Origin: Amylostereum areolatum
Taxonomy: Eukaryota; Basidiomycota; Agaricomycetes; Russulales; Stereaceae
Assembly: GCA_012932865.1 (NCBI GenBank)
Contig: SAXG01000004.1
Location: forward strand, 744,001 to 808,000
Direction: 5' to 3'
Length of the DNA stretch: 64,000 nucleotides
Both the position numbers and the translations under genes were made by a program. Positions 47,777-59,891 of the stretch are shown in pieces. The notes below the pieces were generated by a model. That model was not told the origin of the DNA and did no database searches. It saw only the letters and a list, made by a program, of their open reading frames with translations. How positions within the stretch are numbered: position 1 is the first letter of the stretch; each line of letters opens with the position of its first letter.

Positions 47777-49306
47777 TCATGATTGTGCATCGTCCAGCTT
47801 CATCTTCTTCTCCGGCGGCGTTTGCATCTCCTCGTCCGCTTTGCGCTTTTCGGGGCCAGTCGTCGAACTTGCGCTTGCGTCGGGAGCAGGTTCTGGAGCC
47901 TTCTTTTTCTTCCTGACCACCATAGAAGTCAGGTCGTTCACAGGAGCTGGCGCCTTCGAGCCCGATGACGACGTCCCGTTCAACTCCTGATCGAGCGCCC
48001 GCGCAGCTAGCTCTGGCGCGGAGGCGTGCACGTCGTTCGGCGAGGTTTTCAGTTCGTCCACCTGAGCAGTTGTCGAGTCGCGTCAACAAAAGTGAACGAT
48101 TCGGGCGAACGGGCGTACCTTTAACGCGAGGTCCTGCTTGAGTTCGCTCAGCTCCTTGCTCTCGGCCTCGATCTGGGCCTTGCTCATATTCCGGACATCG
48201 TCGTCCCGCGCGAGCTGTCCGTGGCCCACCGCTTTCCCCTTTCCCTTCGTATCCACCTTCTCCTCCACGGGCGGGAGCGTTCCCGCGAGTCCAGCCGCGA
48301 GCTCGGCGAGTCGAGCCTCCACGCTCTCGAGCGCGCGCTGCGCGTGCATGATGGCGTCTGAAAGGCGGCCGGAAGTCAGGTCGAGCACCATGCTCAGTTT
48401 GTAGTTCGCCTCGGCGATCTGCCGGGAGGATAATGGGAGAAGCTCGTTTTTGAGGGAAAGGCCGGCGGTAAAATCGGTGATTGCTTGGTCGAATTTTTCT
48501 GAGGAAGGTAAGTTAAGTCGTGTTGGGGTTGGGGAGCGGGTTAAAGATTGTAGGAGGGGAAGCACCTGTTTCGAGAGATACGTCCCCGAGCGCGATGTAC
48601 GTGTCCGCGAGTTTTAGTCGTACTTCCTCATCTTCATCCTTCTGTTTCTCGTATATCGCGCGCGCGAGGTCGAGAACTTCCCATGCAGCGTTGAAGTCGT
48701 CCTCGGGCTCACCGTCCTCGCCTTCTGCTTCACCCTCGCCGTCCTCGTCTTCTTCGTCCACCAGCTGCGCGGCCTGACTGAGTAGGTCTATGGCTGCATC
48801 CTCTTCGACATCGCCGGAAAACGAGAGTATCTTTCCCGCCTTGTTGGCATCCTCTATATACCCACGTCAGCATGCCACCTCCGGAGGGACGACGCGAAGC
48901 CAATGGCGAGCACAGACCTTCCTCATCATCCGCTCCTTCACCACCCTGGTCTTTGCCGAGTACTGAGCTCTGGCTGATCGCGTTCTCGAGGAGCGCCTTG
49001 CCGTAAGAGAAGTAGAGGTCGGCCATTTCTGGCGCGTTCTCGCCGTGCTCTTTTGTCCTGTTGGCGAATTTGGAGAGTCAGCGCGTGGAAACGCGTCACT
49101 AGAAGGGGGGAAGGGTGGTATACATGAGTTCGAGGGCGGTGGCATAGTGGTCCACTGCTTGTTCATAGTGCCGAAGCGCAAAGGCGCGCTTCGCGTGGTC
49201 GATCGCGCTTTCGAGGGTGGGCGTTACTTCCGCGGGGGGTGCTGTTTGCCTGCAATGGGTAAGAACAGAAACACGACGCGTCGGGGGACGGAACGCACTC
49301 GGACAT
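47777..49306 (-). CDS. NASP/Hif1-type histone chaperone with SHNi-TPR repeats
   Basis: Histone H3-H4 chaperone of the NASP/Sim3/Hif1 family, acting in the nucleus. Exon 1 is only MSE (ATG 49306, donor GTGCGT). The next exon gives QTAPPAEVTPTLESAIDHAK and RAFALRHYEQAVDHYATALE, the first TPR. PEMADLYFSYGKALLENAIS is the second. A strongly acidic stretch interrupts TPRs (DEEDEDGEGEAEGEDGEPED), as in NASP. WEVLDLARAIYEKQ, VRLKLADTYIALGDVSLE and KFDQAITDFTAGLSLKNELL follow, and SRQIAEANYKLSMVLDL is the SHNi-TPR motif. A Lys-rich nuclear-localisation-like tail (RKKKKAP, PEKKMKLDD) ends the protein. Five or six introns. Confidence 0.85.
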
Positions 49307-50841
49307 GATGGCGGTCTGCGGGCGGTTATGGTCGTGGTTGTGGCGGAAAGTGGAATCGAATCGAAGTTCAAGTCACTGGACACAACGCGTTCTGAAGTTC
49401 GGCTTGCGTGACGCTCCCCGACGCGTCGCGGTCACGGGTGACAAGTGACGTGACGTCGCGTCACTGAAGACTCCCGACTCACACTCAAGGGCTTGCAGCT
49501 GCTTGCAGGTAATGGTAGAGGAACGGGGGCGACATCCTCGGAATCGTGACCAGAAGGCAGAGTAAATATTTTTAGTTATAAAGCTACAACTTGAAGCGTG
49601 TACGCTATTCTTCATCAGCCCGTGTCGGAATGTCAGAATGTGAATCCGGCGTAGAACCCTCGTCCTGCCCGCCGTCTCCAGTGCCAGACAGTCCGATCTT
49701 CGCGTACATGCAATGTGCTTTGCATTGGTCCATCACTTGTCTGGGATGTGTTTTCTCGGTCTTGGACCATGTTGGCAATGGCACCACCTACCGCAAGTAG
49801 TGCAGAAGACAATCAATACAGCCTTCCGCACCGCTCCCAGGGGTGGGGCCATAGAGGCGTAGGAACGTCGGGTACATAGACCCCCCACAGAAATAGGTCT
49901 TGAAGCTTATTTAAAGGCCCTCCGCAGGGGCCTTGGAAGCTGCGCGACCGCGCAAGGAGGCTCGCAGTCCGGCCGTTCGCAAGACGTAAAGGTCCAAGGG
50001 TGGATGTGTTGATATGAAGAGGCTGTTTGTGAGATGGGTTGGACCATGGTAACCGCTAAGCTAGACTTGGGAAAGTCCATCGCTGTGTGGAACGTAAGGA
50101 CCATAAACGGCTGAGGGCGCGGGGTGGCCATGGAGGGCAAAGTACCGAACCAACGGCGGTGGCTGAAATTAGACCTTTCCCATCCTCCGAAGGTAAGAAC
50201 CTGCGTGGGAAAGCGTTATGCTCAAGGGTAGAGAGACGAGGACCAGAAGACCGGAGATGAGACGAAGGAGGGATCACGAGGCGTCCAGGGAAATAGAGTA
50301 GGAACGCGCAAACGGGTCAACGTGGCCAGGACGGAGGTGGGCAGGCGTGGATTGGACGGTTGGAAAGGGAGAGGGCTTGTGACATGCAAATTGGGAGAAG
50401 ACGAGTTGAGGAAGTGGTAGATCGATGGGCTGGAGAGTGCCGGGGACGTAAAGATGGAGGGGAGCCCTGGAAACGTCCTGATGGAGGAGGTGAGGCGAAC
50501 GGCCAGAGAGCAGAACGCGGGTCAAGTCGGACGGAGATGAAAGGCAGAACGAGAAGTTGCAAGACCGGCCATCCGGAGTCCGGACGGGGAGAAAGACGAA
50601 AAGAGAAGGAAAATTGCCGGAGAGTAGCGTCAGGGGTGACGTAATAAACGGGGAAGCGGCCGGGGAAATTGCCCCATGGGGCAGATATGCGGAGGGGACG
50701 AGAATGTGGTCGAAGCGGTATGAGCGTACGCCGAGTCTGGAGGGTCCACTTTGCGTTTGCCCATAAAGCGTCCGGATCCGATGTCTCCTTTCCCCCTCTC
50801 CCCCTCTCCTCCTCTCCCCCTCCTCGTACCTACCACCCACC
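49307..50841. other. Intergenic between divergent genes, no gene seen
   Basis: About 1.5 kb. A hairpin-forming AAGGCCC/GGGCCTT pair at 49914-49934 is the only clear structure. The open frame 50274-50999 minus is purine/pyrimidine-biased shadow. The last 100 bp before 50842 are C/T-rich, as in a fungal core promoter. Confidence 0.3.
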
Positions 50842-52719
50842 ATGCCCTCGACTTCCCCCGCCAACGCGTCCCCTCTCGCCAACTCTTCCCAGAAGCGAGT
50901 CCTCTCTCGCAGAGGTTCCCTCTCCGCTCCCGATCCCTGGGGCAGCCACCTCGACCTCAACATGAACCCAGCTCGATCCACCTCCTGCAAACTCACCATC
51001 GTCCGCGTCAGCGATGGTCCACCTCCTCTTCAGCTCGCAGATGCCCCACCTTCCCCTTCTCACCGTCGTCACTTCGGTTTCGGTCATGCTCACCACCCAA
51101 TCGCTCACGGCCATCCCCATCGCCGCCACGGAAGCAACGGCTCGGTCACAAGCGCAGGAAAGCCCGAAAGCCCTCGCCTGAGCTTCGCCTCTGCCTCTTT
51201 TGCCGGCCCCGGCTCCCCCACCGGCTCAGGTTCGCGTCCCAGCAGCCCCACTCACCACCGCGCCTCCTCCTCCTCCATCTCGAAGCCCCGCCTCACCCCC
51301 GATCAGCTCGTAGCCCTCGCACAGCAATCTTGCAATCCCCGTGCGCCTCTAGTAACTCCCGCCTCCTCTCCCTACTCCCCCGGCATGGTCAATCCCGCTC
51401 CGGGATCCGTCACCACCCCTGCCAGCTTTACCACTCTTCCAGAAGATGTGTACCTCCCATTCATCGATCGCGCAGCGGAAGTCAACACTCTCTTCTCCGG
51501 ACCGCCCTCCACCAAGCTTCTCACCCTACTTTCCCAAACCTTCGCCGGTTCCCCCACCTCGTCCCCTCAAATCGGTGCAAAGAGCGACGACGTCTTTGAC
51601 ACCGACCCCAAAAATTGGTCATACGCCCAACTCGAATACTGGCTCAAGTACGTCGACCGCGACTTTGCACCCGACGCCGTTTGGGTCGCCCGCGCCCGGC
51701 AGTGCATTCTCGCTCACAGCGAGCTCATCTGGGAACGCGTCAAAGGCGCGCTCGGCGTCCCTCCCGAGCTCGATATCGACGAAGGCGATTATCAGGACAG
51801 CGCGAACGGCGCTATGTATCCTGAATGCGACTTTGCCGCTATCTCTGCGTCCGCAGACGCACCCGTGCCAGGGCTCGTGAGCGAGCAGATCGTAGGCTCC
51901 CTCTCCCCGGAGATCTCCGCCGCCGACCACGACCCGCTCGAAGCTCTCGAAACGCAGTCAGTGCACTCGGTGCACTCGGTGCACTCTGTCTCCTCTGATA
52001 TTTCAATCGAGCCCGTCCTCGCGATGTCCGCCCCGACACCTCCCGAACACCCACCCACGCGTCCTGGCGCCCATCGGATGATGGAGATTTCCGAGGATGT
52101 GGACGAGGAGGATGAAGCCGCCGCCGAACTTTCCGCGAGCAGGATGAGCGAGCCGCTTCAGCCGCCCAAGGATATCGTCCAGGGTCTGCGTATCTCCACC
52201 ACCCCAGCGTCTCCGGGCCTGTTCGCGACTTCTCCCTTGTCCCGTCCGTTCACACCGTTTTCGCCGACCATGGATAAAATCACCCCTCTCCCCGAGGAGC
52301 AAATATCCACTTCGGCCTCGATCGACGCCTGGCGTCGCAGGAGTGACAGCGTCGGTAGCCACAAATATGCTGCGTCGACGACCAGCTCGGACGTTCCGTA
52401 CGACGCTGTGGGGGAACGTGGGCCGGGCAATCCTCTCTTCCCAAGCAGCTTCGCGCGCCTCGCGCTGGGGCCAACTCTGAGCGCCAAGTACGTGCCTTCC
52501 TCTTTTTCTCCGCATAACGCGCGTTAAGTAGACCCTGCCTGTAGCAATCCTGCCTTGAGGCGTCCCAGCCTTCCCCCACCCCCTATGTTTGGGAACCCCC
52601 ACACGATCAGAGGACGTCGCGCGCTTCCCAGCTGGGCGGATGGCTTCGATCTGGCCCGGCATGAATTTGCGGCTACGGTCAGCGAGGGTAGCTTGAGTGC
52701 GATTGGAGTTGGGGCTTAG
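50842..52719 (+). CDS. Unassigned Ser/Pro-rich protein
   Basis: Not recognised. Two exons: a long one from ATG 50842 to about 52489 and a short last exon from 52544 to TAG 52719. The spliced end reads ANNPALRRPSLPPPPMFGNP and closes with SEGSLSAIGVGA. Much is disordered: Ser/Pro/His-rich (HAHHPIAHGHPHRRHGSNG), a VHS repeat (HSVHSVHSVHSVSS at about 51957-51990) and acidic EDVDEEDEAAAE. One ordered part lies near residues 260-320: NWSYAQLEYWLKYVDRDFAP, then VARARQCILAHSELIWERVK, which suggests a small helical domain. Repeated SP sites point to phosphoregulation. Function unknown; it could be a basidiomycete-specific regulator. Confidence 0.7.
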
Positions 52720-53174
52720 AGGCTGCACGTTGCGGATCGTGCGCCTCGAAGTCTTGGGGGTGATGCGCGTGTCCTCATCCCGTCACATCAGTCGCCTGCT
52801 GCATGTAGCTTGTACCCCCATACACGGATATCTTTTTCTTTTCAGGGCTCTCGCTATCTCTATCGTATATGCACTGCGCTTGTTGTACTTGTGTATCCAG
52901 TACTGTGACGTCGTTGTAGCATTTTATCTCTCTGGTTCTACATACACGAATTCAACGCGCCGACTCGAAAGAACCACTTACTTATTGGGGTCTAAAAGTG
53001 GCAAGACTACGGCGGGATGAGCGGGCCGCATCTTATCAGACAAGGGACCCGGGCTAGACTCAGTCTCTCCTGAGAACTCTGCGCTTGGGGACTCGAGGTA
53101 GCTACAGCTCACGCACTTACTCTCTCGCCTTTCTTCCTCACCACCATCACCACACACAGGTGACACACGCTAAC
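52720..53174. other. Intergenic, no gene seen
   Basis: Tandem spacer between the unassigned gene and SFH5. CT-rich leader before 53175; no other feature recognised. Confidence 0.25.
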
Positions 53175-54612
53175 ATGACTACCACTCTTGAACCTGTGGC
53201 CCCCATCGACCCCGCCACCGCGCCTGTCGCGCCCGTTCCCATCGAGCCCGACGTTGTCGTACCCACGGAGCCTACACCTACCGCGACAGCTTCTGCTCCA
53301 GAACCAGAGCCCGTTTCTAAGGCTATAGACCCCACACTTCCGGCACCGGCCTCAACCTCAGTCCCCGCGCCCCCAGAGCCTCGACTCGCCCCCACAGAGC
53401 CCGCAGACGAGGAGGAGCCTCAGAACGCGCTGACGAAGAAGTTCACCGAGGCCGAGTGGGCCGCGCTCAAGGACTTTCGCGTACGTTGTCACTGTCGCTT
53501 ATCATGTGTTGCATGGGCTTGAAGTCCTGGCCTCGTGCCCTCAGACGCATCTGCCGGAGGTGTTCAAGCAGGCGTACAAAGAGAAGGAGAACTACGCGCC
53601 CGCGCCGATCGACATATGGGGCGTGACGATCGACCCGAGCGGGAAGAAGGATGCCAAGGCGAGCGTGGTGCTCATGAAGTGGCTCCGGGCGAGGTGTGTG
53701 TTCGCGTTATCTTGCGGTCGGTCGGGGCTGAGGGCATCATTGGGCAGGGATCTCAATGTGGAGGCGGCGAAGTCCATGATGGTCGCGACGCTCCGCTGGC
53801 GTGAGGAATTTGGGGTAGAGGCGGCCGTGAAGGAGGAGTTCTCGAAGGACGTGTTTGGAGACCTTGGCCATATCTACGGGAAAGACAAGGAGGGCAGGCC
53901 CGTCACGTAAGTCGAGTGCAGGCGCTCGGTCTTGGGCGTTCGTCCGTGCTGATCATTGGTCCGCGTTGCACAGATACAACTTGTATGGCCGGATGGCGGA
54001 CGTCAAGACCGTGTTTGGGGACAAACAACGGTTCATGCGGTATGCCGTTGCGTGACTCGTGCTTCTCAGGAATAGTGCTGACTGTGTTCACAGGTGGAGG
54101 ATTAAATTGATGGAGGAGGGTATCAAGCTCTTGGATTACGAGAACGTGGACCAGATGGTGCAAGTGCACGGTACGACCCGTTTCTGCTCACGATGTCCAA
54201 GGATCTCACGGTATCGTGCAGATTACGAGGGCGTGGGCTGGAACAGCCGTGACGCCAACTCCAAGGCAGCGGCGAGCGAGATCTCCAACATATTCTCGAA
54301 CCACTATCCGGAATTCCTCGTGCGTCCTCCAGATTCCTCGCGTTAGATCCAAACGTTCACCTCTATCTGACCGACAGGCGCGCAAGTTCTTCGTGAACGT
54401 TCCCACCGCGTTCACGTGGATCTTCTGGCTGTTCAAGCCGCTTCCTGCCCCAGGCGACGCTCGCGAAGATGAAAGTCGCAGGCTCGGGCCCGCACGCGAT
54501 CGGAAAGGAGCTGCTTCCGGTGATCGACGCCAAGCAGCTGCCGCAGCGGTACGGCGGGGACTGTGGTGAATCCGTTCTGAGCATTGAAGCTATTGAAGCT
54601 TCAAGAGCTTAA
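53175..54612 (+). CDS. SFH5: Phosphatidylinositol transfer protein Sfh5 (CRAL-TRIO), one frameshift
   Basis: Sec14-like lipid exchange protein of ER and plasma membrane; yeast Sfh5 also binds heme. Exons: 53175-53480, 53545-53693, 53748-53906, 53974-54039, 54094-54170, 54222-54319 and 54378-54612. A long Pro/Ala/Glu-rich N-terminus precedes NALTKKFTEAEWAALKDFR. The CRAL-TRIO-N part is VVLMKWLRARDLNVEAAKSM. The lipid-binding part includes DLGHIYGKDKEGRPVTYNLY, NSKAAASEISNIFSNHYPEF and FFVNVPTAFTWIFWLFKP. One extra C near 54438-54441 shifts the frame before FLPQATLAKMKVAGSGPHAI and LPQRYGGDCGE. Without it the length is 362 aa. The uncorrected frame would lose the conserved C-terminal helix. Confidence 0.86.
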
Positions 54613-55232
54613 CGCTTTTAGCTGCCGTGGTGTGGTTTTGCTGATTACCTGTCGCATTCAAACGCTTATGAATTGTGCGCGTGTTTTGATAGCTGAACGG
54701 TCGTCTGTTTTGTTTTGTCTTCGGAGATGTCTGTTGTACGACGCGTTATGACATTCCTCATTTGTGATGATATGATTTTCAGGACATCTGAAGTTGTCGC
54801 CCAATGCTCTGCCCAGAGACGGCGACTCGAGTTTGAACCGGCTGCCGCGACTGCAAGCCTGCAAGCTGCGTGATGTTACCGTCACGGGGAACGGGAAAGT
54901 GACTTGGACGTGACAGGAATCTGTGATGGCGTGCGAACCCGATCGTTTCTTTCTCTTTGCTTTACTTTCGCATCGGGGCGCCCACCGTGACCTACCTCTC
55001 CCCTTTCGCCACAGGCTCTCTAATCTCCTCCGCCCACCCATCCACAAAAACATAACTTATCCCTATCCTTACTCTCTCCGGATATCTGACCACACATCTT
55101 CCCCTTCGCCCGCTCAACAAATCTCATCCCGACGCAGTCCGCATCGAAAACGGTAAATCCTCATCTGCGCCCCGCCCTCGGCTCCCTTCGCACCGACCCA
55201 ATCATCCGATCCCCAACCCCCCTCGACGCTCC
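54613..55232. other. Intergenic, no gene seen
   Basis: Spacer between SFH5 and the eIF4E-like gene, with T-rich 3' flank at 54640-54760 and CT-rich leader at 55000-55200. Confidence 0.25.
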
Positions 55233-56554
55233 ATGGCCGGGTACTTCTCCAACCACTCCGCGCCCCAGTCGCGCTTCTTCGCGAACAAGGACAAGGACGG
55301 CGGCGCGAAGGACGCCGCGGCTCCCGCGCCCGCTCCCGCGCCCACGGCCGCACGGCCGCGGCTGCCGTCGAAGCACTTCTCGACGTCGCTCGCGGACGAG
55401 CGGGAGAAGGAGCGCAGTCCCGCGCCGAGCGTGGGGCGCTCGTCCGGCTCGGGAGGCGCGTCGACGCCCGCGGTCCATCCGCTTCGGAACACGTACGTTT
55501 TTTCCCCCTGTTCGCCCCGTCCTCGTCCAGGGGATGCGGGAGAAACTGACGCGTTTGCTTGCTTTTTCGTGGTGTGGTGTTGGTGAACGCGCGTTACGGC
55601 GTATGCAGATGGGTGTTTTGGTTCAGGCAGCAGCGCACGCCGGGGAACAAGATCACGAGCTACGAGGACGGAATCAAGAAGATCTCTGCGTTTTCGTCCG
55701 TGCGTCCCCCTTCCCTCTCGCCGTCATCCCCTTGCACCCCACCACGCCTCGATGGCTCTACGGCAGGGATGTACGACTGACGTTGCACGCCCCCAGGTCG
55801 AATCGTTTTGGTCGCTCTGGACGCATCTGTACCCGCCTTCGGCGCTCCTGCCCACGACGGACTACCTCCTTTTTCACACGGGCGTGCGCCGTCCCATCTG
55901 GGAAGACCCGGTGAACATCAGCGGCGGAAAATGGATCGTGCGCCTCCGCAAGGGCGTCGCGGACCGCGTGTGGGAGGACCTCGTGCTCGCGATCGTCGGC
56001 GACCAGTTCTCCACGCTGGCGTCGCCTTCTTCACCCGCGAGCGGAGGGGCGGCGGAGGAGAGCAAGGCGGATGGCGCGGAGAGCTGGAGGAGCGGCGGAG
56101 GCGGGGGCGGGGGCGGAGCGAAGGGCGGGAGCGAGAAGGGCGGGGAGAGCAGGGACGAGGAGTGGCCCGAGATATGCGGGTGCACGATCAGCGTGCGGCA
56201 GAACGAGGATATCTTGAGCGTGTGGAACCGCGTCGAGGCCGATCTGAAGATGCGCGAGCGGATACGGTGCGTGTTTTTTTTTTCGGTCTTCTCCCTGTCC
56301 GGCCCTTTCCTGATGGTGTGTCTGTGTCGAGTGCAGGGACATGATCAGGCGAGTGCTGAACTTGCCGAGTACTACCGTGATGGAGTACAAGACGAACAAC
56401 GGTGCGTGTGACATAGAACCCTCCCCCCCTTCCCTCTTTGTTCGCGTTCGCCACTTCAAGTCACTCATGTTACATCCCCTGGGGCCTCGCAGACTCGATG
56501 CAGGACAAGTCGTCCTTCCGAAAACCGACGGTTGACCGCACGCCACTCTCATAG
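55233..56554 (+). CDS. eIF4E-family cap-binding protein
   Basis: Binds the mRNA 5' cap. Exon 1 (MAGYFSNHSAPQSRFFANKD onward) ends HPLRNT. The next begins WVFWFRQQRTPGNKITSYED, matching the first cap-binding Trp region. Then VESFWSLWTHLYPPSALLPT and TDYLLFHTGVRRPIWEDPVN, where the second cap-stacking Trp is in PIWED, and GGKWIVRLRKGVADRVWEDL. A poly-Gly insert (about eight Gly near 56095-56115) with Ser/Glu/Lys enlarges the loop before EICGCTISVRQNEDILSVWN. The last exons are MIRRVLNLPSTTVMEYKTNN and DSMQDKSSFRKPTVDRTPLS. The first-Trp context WVFWF resembles the 4EHP (class II) group more than canonical eIF4E, so it may repress rather than drive translation. Confidence 0.85.
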
Positions 56555-56777
56555 CGCGTCACAGCGCCACATCACTCGAAAAGGGGACGCAGGGGGCGGC
56601 AGCGGCGGGTACTTATTTGTTTGGGTGGGCCGATGCGCGATGGTGACGCTCGACGACGGAGACGAGCTATGTAGCCCTACTCGCACTATTTTTATCTCCT
56701 TTCCAGCTCGTCGAGTGTGCATATCGCGGGCAAAGCAACAAGTGAATCCTACCAAGAATAAAAATACAAGCGTCCTC

Positions 56778-58445
56778 CTACGCGCCCACCTCGATCGACA
56801 TCGACACGTCCTCGTCGTAGCCGTTCACGCCGTTGCTGTCGCCGTTGCCGTTGAGGACCTCATGTCCGTTCGCGTGCGCGGCGTGGTCGGGCTCGCCCTC
56901 GGCGTCGGCGCCGCGGAAGAAGTACTCGGGGTCGGTCACCTCGGCCAGCGCGTCGGCGCGCTCGTCCGCCTCGTCCGGGGGCGGCGGGGCGTGCGCGACG
57001 CGCACGAGGGACCATTTGTCGCGAAAACGCTCGATGGGCTGGGCGCGAAGTTTCGAAAAGTGAGCGTGGAGGCGCAACGGCGGGAGGGGCGACGGACCTC
57101 TGTTCGCTTCTTCTTGAGGAGCATCTTGCGTTCGATGGGCTTGTAGTACGCGCCCTGGCCGCGGTCGGGGACGCCGGTGTCGCCGTCGTCGAGGACGAGG
57201 AGGAACTCGTTGGGCACTTCGGACTCGACGCGGACGACCTCGTAGTCGCGCACGAAGTGGAACTCGGTCGCCTGCGCGGGGTGAGGACGTTAGGTCAAGG
57301 AGTACGTGAGCAGGGGAACGGAGCGCACCTCGTCCTCGTCTTGGAGGAGGTCGATGTCGCCCGCGGTGCGGACTTGTTTTGAGCGCATCGCGTCCTCGTC
57401 TTCTTTTGTGAGGTAGTAGGCGAGGAAGTGCTCGCCGTCGGATTCCATGGGTCGCATGACGGCGCAGTCGAGGCGGGGGTCGTCCGTCTGCGGTTGAATG
57501 GGGTCAGATTGTATGAAGACGGGTGGATGGACGCGAGGGGGGAAGCGGGAAGCGAACCTCTGGACCGCGCTCGCCGGGGCGTTCGCTGAAGCGGAAAAGA
57601 TCGTACGCGTTGGGCCAGATGGAGACGTCGGGGAGGACCTCGTAGGAGGCGACGGCGGTGACGCCGCGTTTGGTGGGATGTTGGAGGGTGGAGACGTCTT
57701 CGAAGGCGGCGGCGTTGGCGAAGGAAGCTTCGATGGAGCGGAGCTGGGCCGCTGGGGATACGTCGGGGCGTTCGTCCGTTTTCTGTCTGCGGGGGTGCGG
57801 GGAAGTGTGAGAACGTTGGGACAATGGAGAGAAGGGGGGGGAGAGAGACGCACGATTCGGAGGGGGAGGCGCGGGCGGGGGAGGCGGCGTCGCGGCTGAG
57901 GTACTCTGTTTTTCGGAGCCAGGTGACGTGGGCGGGGAGGGGTGCGGAGGGGTTGGGAAGGCGGGCGGAGGAGCGGATGAATTCTGTGGAGGTTGTGGGC
58001 GCGGAGGGGTCGAACAGCAGCGCTTGGTCGGCAGAGTCCAGCTCGGGCATGTGACTCGGACTGGGGTTCAGTGCTGAAGAGCAACAAGGGTGAGTGCGAG
58101 AGCGTCGGGGGAAAGAGAGAGAGAAGGCCGACCAAAGTCGTCGGCGGAGGCGGGGTCTACCCAGAGAGCCTCCCATTTTGAGAGGTCGAGGGGCATACCG
58201 CACTCAGCGTCTACGATCATGGGGAGAGGCGCGTCGTTGGCGAGGAGGTCGATGAACTCGGGGCGGGCGTAGCGTTGAGGGTTGGTCGGGATGTCGATGA
58301 GTTTGGGGGGACATGGCGGGGCGGGGAGCGGGTTCTGGTACCGCACTTTGACCAGAAGGTCCAGTTTACTGTCCACAGGCTCGATTTCAGCATATTGCTG
58401 TCCACCGTCGGCGACGGCGAGCACGCACCTTTTTCTGGAGGACAT
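56778..58445 (-). CDS. PAF1: RNA polymerase II-associated factor 1 (Paf1 complex)
   Basis: Scaffold subunit of the Paf1 elongation complex. Exon 1 is short (MSSRK, donor GTGCGT) and splices to SKLDLLVKVRYQNPLPAPPC and PPKLIDIPTNPQRYARPEFI, the signature N-terminus. Later exons give MIVDAECGMPLDLSKWEALW, STEFIRSSARLPNPSAPLPA, HVTWLRKTEYLSRD, EASFANAAAFEDVSTLQHPT and LPDVSIWPNAYDLFRFSERP. Also seen are MESDGEHFLAYYLTKEDEDA, FHFVRDYEVVRVESEVPNEF and YYKPIERKMLLKKKRTE. The C-terminus is acidic with an Asn/Gly-rich stretch. Five or six introns. Divergent from KEI1 with 170 bp between starts. Confidence 0.92.
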
Positions 58446-58615
58446 GGTGATGGCGGGCGAAGGTCAACGTTCGAACAAGCGCCGGTCACGCGTTCGGCGT
58501 TGGCTCATCGTCCGGGCGCTTACCTCCTCCTTTCGCCTCATTGTCATCGTCACCCCCGCCGTCCTCCTCCTCCCCCTCCTCGCCGTTCTCCCCGTCGCGT
58601 TCGCATGCCCGCCCA

Positions 58616-59891
58616 ATGAAGCTCATGCTCCGTCCAGAATTCAGACTGCGGCCCCTCGCCTCCTTCCTCGGCTTTCTCGATCTCAAGACCGGCGTCTCCA
58701 TCGCCTTGCTCTTCGCCGTCCGTGTCTTCCCCTTCGCTCCTCTTTTCCGTTCCTCATCCATCTTGTGTACAGCTCCTCAACAAAGTAGCGGGAGTGTATG
58801 GCCTCCTCGCTATGCTCACCGGTGCGGGGGGCTCCCTCGCACAGCTCAGCCTCTACATCTACTCCGTCGCCAGCCTCCTCGCCCTCTCCTGGGGCCTCCG
58901 TGCCGTAAACGACGTCCGTCTCCCCCCATCTCCCGTCTCCCGTGCTCCCTCTAACGCCCCATCTCGCTCCCCACAGGAAGACCCGAAACGCACCCTCTAC
59001 TTCGCCCACCTCTTTTTCGCCGACCACATCCTCTCCACCTCCTGGACCGTCTTCTTCGCCGTCCACTGGTGGGTCTACACCCCCCACGACGGCCAACGCG
59101 TCTCCAACTCCCCCGCCCAGCAGGCCCTCATCGACGGCTACATCGGCGAGCTTCAACACATGACCGACGCCGAACGCGCCGCCGCCGCCGAGCGCGTGTG
59201 GGGACAGGAAAAAAACGCCGCGCTCGCCATCATCATCCTCGGCTGGCTCTCCAAGGTGCGTTCGCCTCGCCTCCCTTCCCCTCCAACACCCGAAACGTAA
59301 TAAAAAAAATCCTCACTCACCCCACGCCCCCTCCCCTCGCCCCCGTATCCGCAGTTCTTCTTCGTGGCCCTTCTCTACTCTTTCGCGCACCACCTCCGCC
59401 GCGGCACCTACCGCTCCCTCCCGCTCTCCCGCTCCGGTCCCGCCAAGGATGCCAGCGCCGCCTTCCGCGACGCGGCCGACGACGAGCTGGACGGCCTGGA
59501 CGACCCCACGGACGCCTTCTACGCGCACTCGCCCGCCTCGTCCACCTTCCCCATCCCCCACGCCTACCCCGCCCCGAACGGGCACGGGCACGGGCACGGC
59601 GGCTACCCTCCCCCGAACGGCGCCGCGCCCGCGGCGAAACCGGGCGCGTTCACGGACTTCGTCAGCGCGCCTCGGCGCACGCGCGGGAGCCTGCTCGGCG
59701 TCGCGGAGCCCGCGAGCGGGCGGCGGAGTCCGATCGGGGGCGGGGCGGTGGCGGTGGGGATGGGGATCGAGGGGGAGGAGGTGTTGTTCGATGAGGAGGA
59801 CGGGCGGAGCGTGGGGAGCGCGGGGAGCGATGTGATAGGGCAGGGGACGGCGCGGCGGGAGGCGAACGGGGGATTCACGAGGAGGGTGTGA
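58616..59891 (+). CDS. KEI1: Inositolphosphorylceramide synthase subunit Kei1
   Basis: Kei1 is the Golgi-localised regulatory subunit of IPC synthase (with Aur1) in sphingolipid synthesis. Exon 1 encodes MKLMLRPEFRLRPLASFLGF and LDLKTGVSIALLFA, then a GTCCGT donor. Exon 2 gives LLNKVAGVYGLLAMLTGAGG and SVASLLALSWGLRAVND, then a second GTCCGT donor. Then EDPKRTLYFAHLFFADHILS, TVFFAVHWWVYTPHDGQRVS and IIILGWLSKFFFVALLYSFA. Four membrane segments fit the family. The cytosolic tail is long: Gly/His/Pro-rich followed by an acidic end (GEEVLFDEEDGRSVGSAGSD). Start ATG 58616 is the first in frame before the first helix. Confidence 0.88.

Noticed and set aside
50274..50999. 241-codon minus-strand open frame overlapping the start of the unassigned gene
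   Set aside because: Low-complexity Arg/Gly/Ser composition, no domain, and it opposes the better-supported plus-strand gene.
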